DNA from: CALVGQ01 sp031551965
GTDB lineage: Bacteria > Bacillota_I > Bacilli_A > Erysipelotrichales > Erysipelotrichaceae
Direction of reading: 5' to 3'
Assembly: GCA_031551965.1 (NCBI GenBank)
Contig: JAVBMW010000003.1
Coordinates: forward strand, 62,001-126,000
DNA length: 64,000 nucleotides
Below, one piece after another: positions 33,929 to 43,189 of this stretch; the first letter of the stretch is position 1, and each line of letters begins with the position of its first letter. The position numbers were made by a program, and so were the translations under genes. The notes under the pieces are model-generated. The model had not been told where the DNA came from. It ran no database searches and saw nothing but the letters and a program-made list of their open reading frames with translations.

Positions 33929-35767
33929 ATGAAAGAGAAAAAACAAATCATCGATATAATGGCAGAAAAGAAACCTGATCGCCGTTTATTGAAATATGTT
34001 CCCGATGTTACTGAAGTTCGTAGCAATACGGATCGTCGAAAAATAGAAAGTAAAGAATTAGGATACTTTTCAAGACAAACGGGTGCAGATGAACGCTATA
34101 TTACAAATGGTGATGTAGATGTAATTTGTAAAAAGAATGGTAAAAAAACGATTGTTAAACTGAAAAATGTAGATATATCAGCTACAGGAACTTTATTGGT
34201 ATGCAATCAAGAAAGTCAAGCGAATAGTATTAAATCTGCTGAACAAATAGTATTAAGATTTGATATTGAACCGGGAGTAATGCCTGAAGGTTATGAAAGC
34301 AAAACGAAAATCAAAGCTAAAGTTGTGCGTGAACGGATTAGAGATGATGGAAGTTTAGAACTAGGTATGAAGTTTGATGAAACATTGTCTCAACACATCA
34401 ATCGCAAACAAGGTAGATACTTATTTGGAATGTCACTTGTTTTATTTGTTTTCGTTTCAGTATTTGTTGTATTTATGCGTGCAGAGAGTATTATTTATTT
34501 CCGCTTTAATCAAATATTGTACACATATAGTATTATAGCAGCAGTCTTCCTACTCAGTCGTTACTTCTTTGGTATGTTATATCGAGCTGTGCCAATAAAT
34601 CCGGATTTTACTCCAAGTGTAACAATCATTATTCCGTGTTTTAATGAAGAAGCTTGGATTGAGAGAACAATTTTAAGTTGTGTTGATCAAGATTATCCTC
34701 CAGAAAAATTGTCCGTGATTATTGTAGATGATTATTCAACAGATAATTCTGTTGAAATGATCAAAAAAACATTAGAGAAACTTAATGCCGATTTAGTATA
34801 TTCTGGTATGCCTGATCGTGTCTCTTATTTTGTACAACCCGAAAATCTTGGGAAAAGAGATGCGCTTGCGGTAGGTACAAAAATGGCCAAAAGTGATTAT
34901 ATTGTATTTGTTGACTCGGATAGTTTCTTGGACCCATATGCAATTAGAAATTTAGTACAGCCATTTCAAGATCCGAAAATGGGAGGCGTCGCTGGTAGAA
35001 CCGATGTAGCTAATGTTTATACAAATTGGTTAACAAAAATGCAGACAACACGTTATTATGTAGCATTTCGAATTATGAAATCAGCAGAAGCATATTTTGA
35101 TACAGTAACATGTTTATCAGGACCATTGGCATGTTATAAAAAAGAGATTGTTGATGAAGTTCTAGATGATTGGTTGAATCAAGAGTTTTTAGGACGTAAA
35201 GCGACATTTGGTGATGATCGAAGTTTGACCAATTTTGTATTAAAAAAACACCGAACATCCTACCAAGATACTGCAATATGTTCTACTATCGTTCCCAATG
35301 AACAATCAGTATTTTTGAAACAACAAATGAGATGGAAACGATCTTGGTTAAGAGAATCATTTATAGCGGCAAGTTTTATTTGGAAGAAGGAACCATTTGC
35401 TGCAATATTCTTCTTCATTGGTTTAATTGTTCCATTTTTAGCACCAATTATAGTTGTTTATAATTTAATATATGTTCCAATTGTTCATCAAGTATTTCCT
35501 ACTACATTTCTACTCGGATTGCTTATGATGGCTCTTCTTATGAGCTTTGTGTATTTACTATTTAGAAGAAGTAAAATATGGTTATTCAGTATGTTCTTTG
35601 TAATTTATTATGAATTTGTCTTACTTTGGCAAATGCCTGTTGCTTGGTTCACGTTCTGGAAATCAACTTGGGGAACTCGAATGACTCCAGAAGATGTAAA
35701 AGAACAAGAACGACGCGAACAGAAAAAAATGTTGAAAGAGAAAGGCAAGGTGAAGAATAATGCGTGA
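33929..35767 (+). CDS. Processive GT2 polysaccharide synthase with N-terminal PilZ domain
   Basis: 612 aa, RBS AAGGGGG. Residues about 56-155 form a PilZ-like domain with the DISATG motif (82-87). The canonical RxxxR is not evident, so c-di-GMP binding is likely but not certain. Two membrane helices (167-184, 198-215) precede the GT2 domain (about 229-475) with DD (267-268), DSD (329-331), GDDR (428-431) and QQMRW (465-469). That is the D, DxD, TED-equivalent, QxxRW set of cellulose/hyaluronan/PNAG synthases. Further helices lie at about 485-510, 515-545 and 550-570. It should polymerise and export a glycan across the membrane. It overlaps the next gene by 8 bp. Confidence 0.93.
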   Translation: MKEKKQIIDIMAEKKPDRRLLKYVPDVTEVRSNTDRRKIESKELGYFSRQTGADERYITNGDVDVICKKNGKKTIVKLKNVDISATGTLLVCNQESQANSIKSAEQIVLRFDIEPGVMPEGYESKTKIKAKVVRERIRDDGSLELGMKFDETLSQHINRKQGRYLFGMSLVLFVFVSVFVVFMRAESIIYFRFNQILYTYSIIAAVFLLSRYFFGMLYRAVPINPDFTPSVTIIIPCFNEEAWIERTILSCVDQDYPPEKLSVIIVDDYSTDNSVEMIKKTLEKLNADLVYSGMPDRVSYFVQPENLGKRDALAVGTKMAKSDYIVFVDSDSFLDPYAIRNLVQPFQDPKMGGVAGRTDVANVYTNWLTKMQTTRYYVAFRIMKSAEAYFDTVTCLSGPLACYKKEIVDEVLDDWLNQEFLGRKATFGDDRSLTNFVLKKHRTSYQDTAICSTIVPNEQSVFLKQQMRWKRSWLRESFIAASFIWKKEPFAAIFFFIGLIVPFLAPIIVVYNLIYVPIVHQVFPTTFLLGLLMMALLMSFVYLLFRRSKIWLFSMFFVIYYEFVLLWQMPVAWFTFWKSTWGTRMTPEDVKEQERREQKKMLKEKGKVKNNA

Positions 35768-37457
35768 TCAAAAATTTTCTTCAAAGAAAAAAGAACGAAA
35801 TAAAAAAATACGTACTCTTTTTCAAATCTTTGTGATAGTTGCGCTTTTAACTTTTGCAATAAAAGCAACATTTTTCCAAGATAAATATCAACCTTATACA
35901 GGTAAGATGTCTGATAATCAAGAAACTAGTTTTATAGCCATTTCATATTTTGGAATAGATAGAGGAGAAGTTCAGTCATTATTAGACAGAGAATTATTGG
36001 AAGAGCATTTAGAAGCTTTATATAATTCGGGATATGTAACTATTACTCAACAAGATATTTTAGATTATTATAATACAGGAAAAACTTTACCTGAAAAAGC
36101 GTTGTTTCTAATGTTTGAAGATGGTAGAAAAGATACAGCTATTTTCGCACAAAATGCAATTGAAAAATTTAATTATAAAGCGACACTGTTGACTTATGCA
36201 ATGAACTTAAACATTGATGATTCTAAATATGTTTCAGCAACTAATTTAAAAACACTTTCAAATAACAGTTATTGGGAAGTGGGAACAAATGGATATCGTT
36301 TAGCATATATCAATATTACAGATAAAGATGAAAATTATTATGATTTTTTGGATACTTATGGATATCAAGAACTAGGAGATCAAGTAAAAACATATAATCA
36401 TTATTTGATGGATTATATTAGAGATATGTATGAAATTCCTAAAGAATCATTTGAGGAAATGGAAGTGCGAATTAAGTATGATTACCAAAAGTTGAGGGAA
36501 GACTATTTAAGTGCATTAGGAGAGGTTCCAGCTTTGTATGCATTGATGCATTCTAATACAGCAGGATTTGGATCGAATGAAAGAGTAAGTAATGTAAATA
36601 GAGATGAGATTTTAACTACATTTAGCATTAATTTCAATCGAGAAGGAAATGCTTTAAATAATCCGAATAGTTCCCTATTTGATTTAACGCGCCTTCAACC
36701 TCAGGAATACTGGTCAGCCAATCATCTTTTAATGCACGTAGAGCGTGATTCAGGAAAAGGTGTAGTATTTACTGTTGGAAATGAAGAATTAGCAAAACAA
36801 TGGACAGTTATCAGTGGAGTAGCAGAATATAAAGACACTGAAATTATTTTGACATCACCATATGATAAAATAGCACAAATATCTTTTAATGAGAAATGTT
36901 CAAAAGATGTTCAAATTGATGTTATTTTAAATGGTCAAATGTTAGGAGAACAAGCGATTTATCTTCGTGCGGATAAGAGTTTACAAACTTATGTTGGAGT
37001 TAGAGTTCAGAATAATATTCTTAAAATTATTGAAAAAGCAAATCAAAATACAAAAGAAAATACATTATATGAACTTGATTTAAACACATTAATTAATAAT
37101 GAACCGACAGATCAAGAAGAAATACACTTAAGAGATTTTGCCTCAAATAAACTCTCAATTGTATTGGTTGATGATCAATTCAGCCTTGTCGTTGATGGAC
37201 AAGAAGTATCAAAAGTAAAAGTTACTTCAACAGTTGAAGGTGAAATACTGCTTGAAGCATCACATCGTTGGTTAAGCGGAAATAAACCAGATAACAAAGA
37301 CTGTGTATATGATGGAAGATTCTCAGAAATGGTTATCACAGATTTAAGTAATAATACAGTAGTTTTCGATGGTCAACTAAGAGGTTGGGATTTATTCTTG
37401 TTCAATTTAAAGAATCTCTTTAATGGAGTTGTGGATTGGTTTATTCAAACGCTATAG
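35760..37457 (+). CDS. Membrane-anchored NodB-like protein with lectin-like C-terminus
   Basis: 565 aa, RBS AAGGTGAAG inside the preceding gene. One N-terminal signal anchor lies at about 20-40. A NodB-like domain (about 50-310) has 'ISYFGIDRGEV', 'ALFLMFEDGRKDTAIFAQNAIEKFNYKATLLTYA', but the His motif is replaced ('EVGTNGYRLAYI'). It may therefore be inactive or use other ligands. The C-terminal ~220 residues ('GVRVQNNILKII', 'LSIVLVDDQFSLVVDGQEV', 'RFSEMVITD') look like a concanavalin/LamG beta-sandwich that could bind sugar. Position after the synthase suggests a polymer-binding or modification role at the outer face, comparable to PgaB/PelA-type proteins (analogy). Confidence 0.75.
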   Translation: MRDQKFSSKKKERNKKIRTLFQIFVIVALLTFAIKATFFQDKYQPYTGKMSDNQETSFIAISYFGIDRGEVQSLLDRELLEEHLEALYNSGYVTITQQDILDYYNTGKTLPEKALFLMFEDGRKDTAIFAQNAIEKFNYKATLLTYAMNLNIDDSKYVSATNLKTLSNNSYWEVGTNGYRLAYINITDKDENYYDFLDTYGYQELGDQVKTYNHYLMDYIRDMYEIPKESFEEMEVRIKYDYQKLREDYLSALGEVPALYALMHSNTAGFGSNERVSNVNRDEILTTFSINFNREGNALNNPNSSLFDLTRLQPQEYWSANHLLMHVERDSGKGVVFTVGNEELAKQWTVISGVAEYKDTEIILTSPYDKIAQISFNEKCSKDVQIDVILNGQMLGEQAIYLRADKSLQTYVGVRVQNNILKIIEKANQNTKENTLYELDLNTLINNEPTDQEEIHLRDFASNKLSIVLVDDQFSLVVDGQEVSKVKVTSTVEGEILLEASHRWLSGNKPDNKDCVYDGRFSEMVITDLSNNTVVFDGQLRGWDLFLFNLKNLFNGVVDWFIQTL

Positions 37458-37463
37458 GAGTTA

Positions 37464-38531
37464 ATGATGAAAAAAATATTTCGATTGCTTATATTTGTAA
37501 TGATGGTGTTCATTGTGGGAATAATGGTAAAAACGTTATTTGACATAAAAGAAAATAAAAGTATTAAAATCGAACCGGTTGAAGTAGTTGTTGAATCTTC
37601 AACTTTATCAGCATGGATTGCATACTGGGATATTGATAAGGCAGAAGAAGAAATTGAAGTGTTATCAAGTGAAATGGATTCAATAATTAATTTTGCGGTT
37701 TATTTTGATGAGATTTATGAGTTTTATATACCATCAAATTTTCAAAAAATCGAAACAATGATAAATAGTGATACAACTAAATATTTAAGTATCGTGAATG
37801 ATGTTGTAGTAAGTGATGGTAAAAACATCATGAAGGATAAAGAAATATTAAAATCTTTTTTTGAAAGTGATTCATCTATTGAAAAACATGTTGATCAAAT
37901 ATTTAAACTCCTGTTAAAATATGATTATAATGCACTTGAGATTGATTATGAAAATGTTTATGGAGAGTTAAGTAAGAACTTTGCAAAGTTTATTGAAATA
38001 TTAAATGATCGATGTATTGAAAATGACATATTATTGAGAGTTGTTTTAGAACCTAAGTTTCCATATGACGACGTTGATTTACCAGAAGGGCCAGAATATG
38101 TGATCATGTTCTACAATCTACATTTTAACGGCTCAGATCCAGGTCCAAAAGCCGATGATAATTTTATTATTGAATTATCGTCAAAAGTATATCGAAATTT
38201 AGGATACTTCAATAGCGCGTTTTCGGTTGGAGGATTTGATTGGTCAAACGGACAATGTGTTGCCGTTACAGAAGAAAAAGCAAGAAATATAGCTAAAGAG
38301 TTTAATGCTGAAATAATTCGCGATGAAACTAATCTTGCATTAACGTTTTTGTATCAGGTTGAAGGTGTAAAGCACGAAGTTTGGTTTGCGGATGGAGTTA
38401 CGCTCTCCCATTGGATGGAGATTGCAGAGCAATATGGAAGTAAGGGACACACTCTTTGGAGACTTTCTGGAAATGAAATTACATCCTTGACGAATATTTT
38501 AGAGTTTTATCAAAATAAAAAGGCTGAATAA
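37464..38531 (+). CDS. Membrane-anchored GH18-like glycoside hydrolase
   Basis: 355 aa, RBS TAGGAG; ATG at 37464 or 37467. Signal anchor at residues 6-24. A TIM-barrel of GH18/YaaH type follows. The strand-4 motif is NALEIDYENV, with the probable acid E163 and D161 (the first Asp of DxxDxDxE is not conserved). The last strand is 'EVWFADGVTLSHWMEIAEQYGSKGHTLWRLSGNE', typical of the family. It probably cleaves or shapes the glycan made by the upstream synthase; glycoside hydrolases are regular partners in synthase-dependent exopolysaccharide loci. Last gene of the locus, converging on an AraC gene. Confidence 0.82.
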   Translation: MMKKIFRLLIFVMMVFIVGIMVKTLFDIKENKSIKIEPVEVVVESSTLSAWIAYWDIDKAEEEIEVLSSEMDSIINFAVYFDEIYEFYIPSNFQKIETMINSDTTKYLSIVNDVVVSDGKNIMKDKEILKSFFESDSSIEKHVDQIFKLLLKYDYNALEIDYENVYGELSKNFAKFIEILNDRCIENDILLRVVLEPKFPYDDVDLPEGPEYVIMFYNLHFNGSDPGPKADDNFIIELSSKVYRNLGYFNSAFSVGGFDWSNGQCVAVTEEKARNIAKEFNAEIIRDETNLALTFLYQVEGVKHEVWFADGVTLSHWMEIAEQYGSKGHTLWRLSGNEITSLTNILEFYQNKKAE

Positions 38532-38537
38532 CAGCCT
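38521..38537 (-). terminator. Hairpin at convergent gene ends
   Basis: AGGCTG (38521-38526), AATAA, CAGCCT (38532-38537). On the minus strand TTTTTATTTT follows, so it terminates the AraC gene. It also caps the plus-strand operon. Confidence 0.75.
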
Positions 38538-39405
38538 AACAAAACATTTGACGATAGTAACTGGGTGAAAATCCAGTTGCTTTTTTAAAAGCGATAGAAA
38601 AGTGAGTTGAACTAGAATAACCTAATTCATTTGATATTTCTTTTATTGAATAACTTCTGTTTTCCAAGAATTCTTTGGCCATAAGAATTTTATGTTCCGA
38701 AACAAACTGAAGAGGAGATTTGCCTGTTTTATCTTTAAAAAGTTTATATAAGTAAATATCACTGATTCCAAGCTCATCAGCAACTTCATTCATTTTTAGA
38801 CCAAGTTTCAAGTTTGATAACATAAGATCAGAAGCACGATCAAGTAAGATATCAGAAGCTGAATAACGTGGCTTGATTTGCGATTGTGCGATAATCGTTT
38901 CAGACAATCGAAACATCTGAATAATAATTAATTGAAATAAATGTTGAGCATAACCTGCAGCACATTTTTGCTTATCACTGAATTGGTTATGCATTTCTTC
39001 AAATAATTTTAAAAGAATTCCATTGGGATCATATACGCTTTGATTTGGAAAGTTTCTTTTCATAGAAGAAAAAAATTCTGATCTTTTTGCAAGATTACCG
39101 ATTTCAAAAGTAATATAAAACATATTATACGGAACATCGTGTCGTGGTGTTTTTGGAATAATAAATTTCTGATTGGGTTTCAAAAATAAAAGTGTTTTTC
39201 TTTTGAAGTGGATCGTTTTTCGTTCGATAGAAAAACTAACACCATCAGTAAGAAAATAATATAAACGAAAATAACGATTGTCTACATTAGATAAATCTTT
39301 ATAAGCTGTAATAAAACCACATTCATTGATTTTCAAACGGAAATCTTGAATGGTAAAATACAGAGAATCTTGTTCTAATTTTTGTCGTTGAATAATGTTT
39401 TCCAT
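38536..39405 (-). CDS. AraC-family transcriptional regulator
   Basis: 289 aa, RBS GAGAGGTG. The N-terminal ~170 residues form a cupin-like sensor ('FRLYYFLTDGVSFSIERKTIHFKRKTLLFLKPNQKF'). The C-terminal ~100 are an AraC double HTH ('LKMNEVADELGISDIYLYKLFKDKTGKSPLQFV' and 'IKEISNELGYSSSTHFSIAFKKATGFSPSYYR'). AraC proteins with this cupin usually sense sugars. It sits tail to tail with the exopolysaccharide locus and could control that or a distant sugar operon; no target is visible. Confidence 0.9.
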   Translation of the reverse strand: MENIIQRQKLEQDSLYFTIQDFRLKINECGFITAYKDLSNVDNRYFRLYYFLTDGVSFSIERKTIHFKRKTLLFLKPNQKFIIPKTPRHDVPYNMFYITFEIGNLAKRSEFFSSMKRNFPNQSVYDPNGILLKLFEEMHNQFSDKQKCAAGYAQHLFQLIIIQMFRLSETIIAQSQIKPRYSASDILLDRASDLMLSNLKLGLKMNEVADELGISDIYLYKLFKDKTGKSPLQFVSEHKILMAKEFLENRSYSIKEISNELGYSSSTHFSIAFKKATGFSPSYYRQMFC

Positions 39406-39522
39406 CCCAATACACCTCTCATCAAGTATATCACGCTACAATGAAAGATAAAAGTTTTGTGAAATTTATTCAATGTGCGAAATTTTGTGCTAAAATGAAA
39501 TTAGATAAAGGAGGGATTAGTT

Positions 39523-39846
39523 ATGAAACTAATTCTAGCAATTGTTTCAAATGATGATAGTTCTAGTGTTTCAGCTGAATTGACGAAAGCGAACTATTCT
39601 GTAACACGTTTAGCAACAACAGGTGGTTTTTTAAGAGCGGGTAATACCACGATAATTATTGGGACCGACGATGATAAAGTCGAACACTGTATTGAAATTA
39701 TTAAAAATGAAAGCAAACGTCGTACAGAAATAGTACCATCTACTGCGTCGTATGATATCGGAAGATATGCTTCGTTCCCAGTTGAAGTTCAAGTTGGAGG
39801 AGCGACGATCTTTATCTTGGATGTCGAACAATTCATTAAAGCATAA
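39523..39846 (+). CDS. darA: PII-like cyclic-di-AMP receptor DarA/PstA
   Basis: 107 aa, strong RBS AAAGGAGGG. The family sequence is seen over the whole length: MKLILAIVSNDDSSSVSAELTKANYSVTRLATTGGFLRAGNTTIIIGTDD, then the long B-loop and 'VEVQVGGATIFILDVEQF'. The conserved TTGGFLRxGNTT contributes to the c-di-AMP pocket. It is a trimeric cytoplasmic signalling protein with an unknown output in most species. Monocistronic, with its own terminator. With the HD-GYP and PilZ genes nearby, both c-di-AMP and c-di-GMP signalling are represented in this region. Confidence 0.95.
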   Translation: MKLILAIVSNDDSSSVSAELTKANYSVTRLATTGGFLRAGNTTIIIGTDDDKVEHCIEIIKNESKRRTEIVPSTASYDIGRYASFPVEVQVGGATIFILDVEQFIKA

Positions 39847-39855
39847 TCAGATTGA

Positions 39856-39884
39856 GGGTAAGACTTAGGGTTTTACCCTTTTTT
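39856..39884 (+). terminator. Terminator after darA
   Basis: GGGTAA (39856-39861) pairs with TTACCC (39873-39878), then six T. Confidence 0.85.
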
Positions 39885-39906
39885 CAAAAAATGATATCAT
39901 TTGATA

Positions 39907-40497
39907 TCATTCAATAGTTATTCTGGTTTTAACGCCAAGCACGGTTTGGACAGAGTTGAGGTAGGCTGAAGTTAATTTGGTTTTACCTTCAGAGGTCGCC
40001 CACATTTGTGCAAAACCCAACATTAAAATAAAACAAGTTTTTGCGAGCTTTTCAGGAGCTTCTTGATTGGTGATTTCACCCCGATCTTGAGCTTTTTTTA
40101 TAAGACTGATTTCTAAGTCAAAAGCTTTATGAGTATCGGTTGGTTTTGCTTTGATCGGTTCATGTAGATTATTGTTGAGAAGTTTTCTTACGATTTCAAC
40201 ACCAAGCTCTTCCAATTTGGTAGTACGTGGGCGTATAATCTTAAGGTACTGATCAATGGGGTTATCGGTGCTTAGAACTTCGAGGACAATATCGCTAGTT
40301 ATTGTAAAGTGATCAACTATAAAATGCTTAATGATTCCTTCTTTAGAATCAAAATGATAATAAAAAGTATGTTTAGAAATATTAGATTCTTTACATATCT
40401 CATTGATTGTGACATTGTCATAACCTTTTTGTTTCATTAAATTTAAGCCGTTTCTAGCGATTTTTTCTTTTGTTGTTTCAGTCATAATTTGATTCAC
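39907..40497 (-). CDS. TetR-family transcriptional repressor
   Basis: 196 aa. The N-terminal TetR HTH (about 8-55) is 'KEKIARNGLNLMKQKGYDNVTINEICKESNISKHTFYYHFDSKEGIIKHF'. The C-terminal ligand domain is all-helical and not assignable. It is divergent from the ABC exporter pair, with 109 bp between the start codons. Inverted repeats TATTACC-GT-GGTAATA lie across that promoter. It very likely represses the exporter until a substrate drug binds. Confidence 0.93.
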   Translation of the reverse strand: MNQIMTETTKEKIARNGLNLMKQKGYDNVTINEICKESNISKHTFYYHFDSKEGIIKHFIVDHFTITSDIVLEVLSTDNPIDQYLKIIRPRTTKLEELGVEIVRKLLNNNLHEPIKAKPTDTHKAFDLEISLIKKAQDRGEITNQEAPEKLAKTCFILMLGFAQMWATSEGKTKLTSAYLNSVQTVLGVKTRITIE

Positions 40498-40541
40498 CCT
40501 ATATTAGTTTAGCATAAGTTTGTATATGTATCAACAAAAAA

Positions 40542-40579
40542 TATTACCGCTTTACAATAATGTATTACCGTGGTAATAT
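40542..40579 (+). promoter_or_regulatory. Promoter of ABC exporter with TetR operator
   Basis: -35 TTTACA (40551-40556), 17-bp spacer, -10 TAATAT (40574-40579). The perfect palindrome TATTACC-GT-GGTAATA (40563-40578) fills the spacer and the -10. A further half-site TATTACC lies at 40542-40548, exactly 21 bp (two turns) upstream. Confidence 0.82.
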
Positions 40580-40606
40580 AAAAACGTTATGAAAGGAGCA
40601 TTTTTT

Positions 40607-43189
40607 ATGCTTAAATTAGTTAAGTATTTAAAACCATTTTGGCTGTCTGTGATTTTGCTTTTGGGGTTATTGTTTGCACAGGCACAATGTGAATTGGCTT
40701 TACCTAGCTATATGTCGGATATCGTGACAAATGGTATTCAATATGGCGGAATAACAGATTCTGCTTTACAGGAAGTAAGGGCAGATGAGTTAGATAAAAT
40801 GATGATTTTTATGGATGAAGATGAAATCAAATTGATCCATGAAAACTATACTGAATCACAAAAAACTTTAAGTTCAAATGAAGTTGTTTCAACTTATGTT
40901 TTAAATGATGTTTCATCAAGTATTAAAAATGAAATTGGTAGTGTTTTTGCAAAACCATTAATCATTGTAAAAACATTAAATAATCCTGAAATTATGGATA
41001 AAATGGGAATGCCAGAAGGAACTGATATTTTTGCGGTATTAAAAATCGATCCAGTTCAGTTTCAGCAAACTAAAGATTTGATATTAGCTCAAGCTGAAAT
41101 GATGACTGCCAACATACCTGCTCAAGCGGCAATCATGTTTGCGAAACAGGAGTATGAAACATTAGGGTTAGATATCCTACCTACAGATACAGCGTTAGAA
41201 GAAGTCAGTACAGACACTTATGATAAACTATTGTTATTTATGAGCGATGAAGATAAAACGCTGGTATCGTTAAACTATAGTCTAGTTGAAGACCGATATG
41301 TTTTAGGTGAAGTTTCGGATGAAGTGAGGCAACAAATTGGTGCTGTACTTACTAAACCATTAATCAAAGTAAGCGCATTAAGTAGTCCTGAAGTTAGTGC
41401 ACAATTAGGCTTATCTGATGGAATGAGTGTGTTCACTCTTCTTCAATTTGAACCGATTTCACCAGATTCAATAGAAGACGCAGTAATGAGTAAAGTGGCT
41501 GCTTTGGGTGACACAATGATCACACCGGCAGCGAATATGATGGCAAAACAAGAATATCAATCATTAGAGTTAGATACTCATGCTATGCAACAAAATTATA
41601 TTATGAATGCTGGAATCAAAATGCTTGCCATTTCTCTTTTTGGGGCGATTTGTGCAATTATAGTAGGATTTCTTTCTTCGAAAATTGCAACTGGATTATC
41701 ACGTAACTTAAGAAATGAAGTATTCACAAGAGTTGAAAGTTTCTCTACAGCTGAGTTTAATAAGTTCTCCACTGCCTCATTAATTACACGTACAACTAAT
41801 GACGTTCAGCAGGTTCAACAAGCTTTAACGATGATTCTAAGAATTATTGTCTATGCACCAATTATGGGTATTGGAGCTATTCTAAAAGTTATGAATACAA
41901 ACCGAAACATGGTTTGGATCATAGCACTTGTCGTTGTGTTGATTTTGAGTGTTATGTTTACTACAATCATTGTAGCGATGCCTAAATTTAAAATTGCTCA
42001 AACACTAACTGACCGTTTAAATTTAGTTGTTCGTGAATTTTTATCAGGGATGCCGGTTATCCGTGCTTTCAATACTGAAAAACATGAAGAACTTAAATTT
42101 AATGAAGCAAATAAAAATGTCAAAAAGACGAACTTGTTTATCAATCGCACAATAAGTACGATCATGCCAATTGTAACCTTTATTATGAGTAGCACTTCAT
42201 TACTTATTGTTTGGTTTGGTAGTCAATATATCGATATGGGAACACTTCAAATTGGAGATATGATGGCGTTTTTACAATATTCAATGCAAATTATTATGAG
42301 CTTTATGATGGTTGCGATGATTATTGTGTTTATTCCTCAAGCTTCAGTATCAGCGAATCGTATACTTGAAGTTATTGAAACAGAGCCTTCAATTTTAGAT
42401 CCGAAAGAACCAAAGAAATTTGATGATCGGATGTCTAATAAAGTAGTATTTGACCATGTAAGTTTTAAATATCCAGGAGCAGAAGCCAATGTACTGGAAA
42501 ACATCAATTTCACATCTTATTCAGGAGAAGTAACTGCCTTTATAGGTAGTACTGGTTCAGGTAAATCAACCGTAGTGAATTTAATTCCACGATTCTTTGA
42601 TGTCACTGAAGGAAGAATATTAATTGATGATATTGATATTCGTGATGTAACTCAAAACGATTTAAGAGATTTGATTGGTTATGTACCTCAAAAAGGAATT
42701 CTTTTTAGTGGAGATATCGAGTCAAATTTACGATATGCAAAAGAAGAAGCTAGCGATGAAGCAATTCAGCAAGCTATAGAAGTTTCACAGGCAAAAGAAT
42801 TTATCAGTACAAAAGAAGATGGAATCAAATCGGCGATATCCCAAGGGGGTACAAATGTATCCGGAGGACAACGTCAACGATTATCGATTGCGCGTGCCTT
42901 GACAAAAGAAGCGAAAATCTATATCTTTGATGATTCATTCTCAGCCTTGGATTTCAAAACAGACTCTTTACTACGTGAAGCATTGAATAAAATGATTAAA
43001 AAGACTAGAAGTACTGTGTTTATCGTAGGTCAGCGAATCAGTACGATCATGAATGCAGATCAGATCGTAGTATTGGATCAAGGTAAAATCGCTGGTATCG
43101 GTAAACATGAGTATTTAATGAAAACTTGTGATGTATATAAAGAAATTGCGCTTTCTCAACTTTCAAAGGAGGAATTAGGTCATGAGTAA
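40607..43189 (+). CDS. Heterodimeric ABC exporter subunit, degenerate NBD, large extracellular insertion
   Basis: 860 aa from the ATG at 40607 (GAAAGGAGC upstream). A helix at 10-30 is followed by an insertion of ~275 residues before the second membrane helix (about 330-355). The insertion contains two copies of one motif, ['DKxxxFMxEDxxLxxxNY', 'SsxVxxxIGxVxxKPLIxVxxLxxPEVxxxxGxxxGxxxFxxLxxxP', 'AxxMxAKQEYxxLxLD']. The C-terminal NBD has GSTGSGKST and VSGGQRQ. Walker B, however, ends IFDDSFSALD, with Asp instead of the catalytic Glu. This is the degenerate half of a type IV heterodimeric exporter. It overlaps the partner gene by 8 bp. Confidence 0.92.
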   Translation: MLKLVKYLKPFWLSVILLLGLLFAQAQCELALPSYMSDIVTNGIQYGGITDSALQEVRADELDKMMIFMDEDEIKLIHENYTESQKTLSSNEVVSTYVLNDVSSSIKNEIGSVFAKPLIIVKTLNNPEIMDKMGMPEGTDIFAVLKIDPVQFQQTKDLILAQAEMMTANIPAQAAIMFAKQEYETLGLDILPTDTALEEVSTDTYDKLLLFMSDEDKTLVSLNYSLVEDRYVLGEVSDEVRQQIGAVLTKPLIKVSALSSPEVSAQLGLSDGMSVFTLLQFEPISPDSIEDAVMSKVAALGDTMITPAANMMAKQEYQSLELDTHAMQQNYIMNAGIKMLAISLFGAICAIIVGFLSSKIATGLSRNLRNEVFTRVESFSTAEFNKFSTASLITRTTNDVQQVQQALTMILRIIVYAPIMGIGAILKVMNTNRNMVWIIALVVVLILSVMFTTIIVAMPKFKIAQTLTDRLNLVVREFLSGMPVIRAFNTEKHEELKFNEANKNVKKTNLFINRTISTIMPIVTFIMSSTSLLIVWFGSQYIDMGTLQIGDMMAFLQYSMQIIMSFMMVAMIIVFIPQASVSANRILEVIETEPSILDPKEPKKFDDRMSNKVVFDHVSFKYPGAEANVLENINFTSYSGEVTAFIGSTGSGKSTVVNLIPRFFDVTEGRILIDDIDIRDVTQNDLRDLIGYVPQKGILFSGDIESNLRYAKEEASDEAIQQAIEVSQAKEFISTKEDGIKSAISQGGTNVSGGQRQRLSIARALTKEAKIYIFDDSFSALDFKTDSLLREALNKMIKKTRSTVFIVGQRISTIMNADQIVVLDQGKIAGIGKHEYLMKTCDVYKEIALSQLSKEELGHE

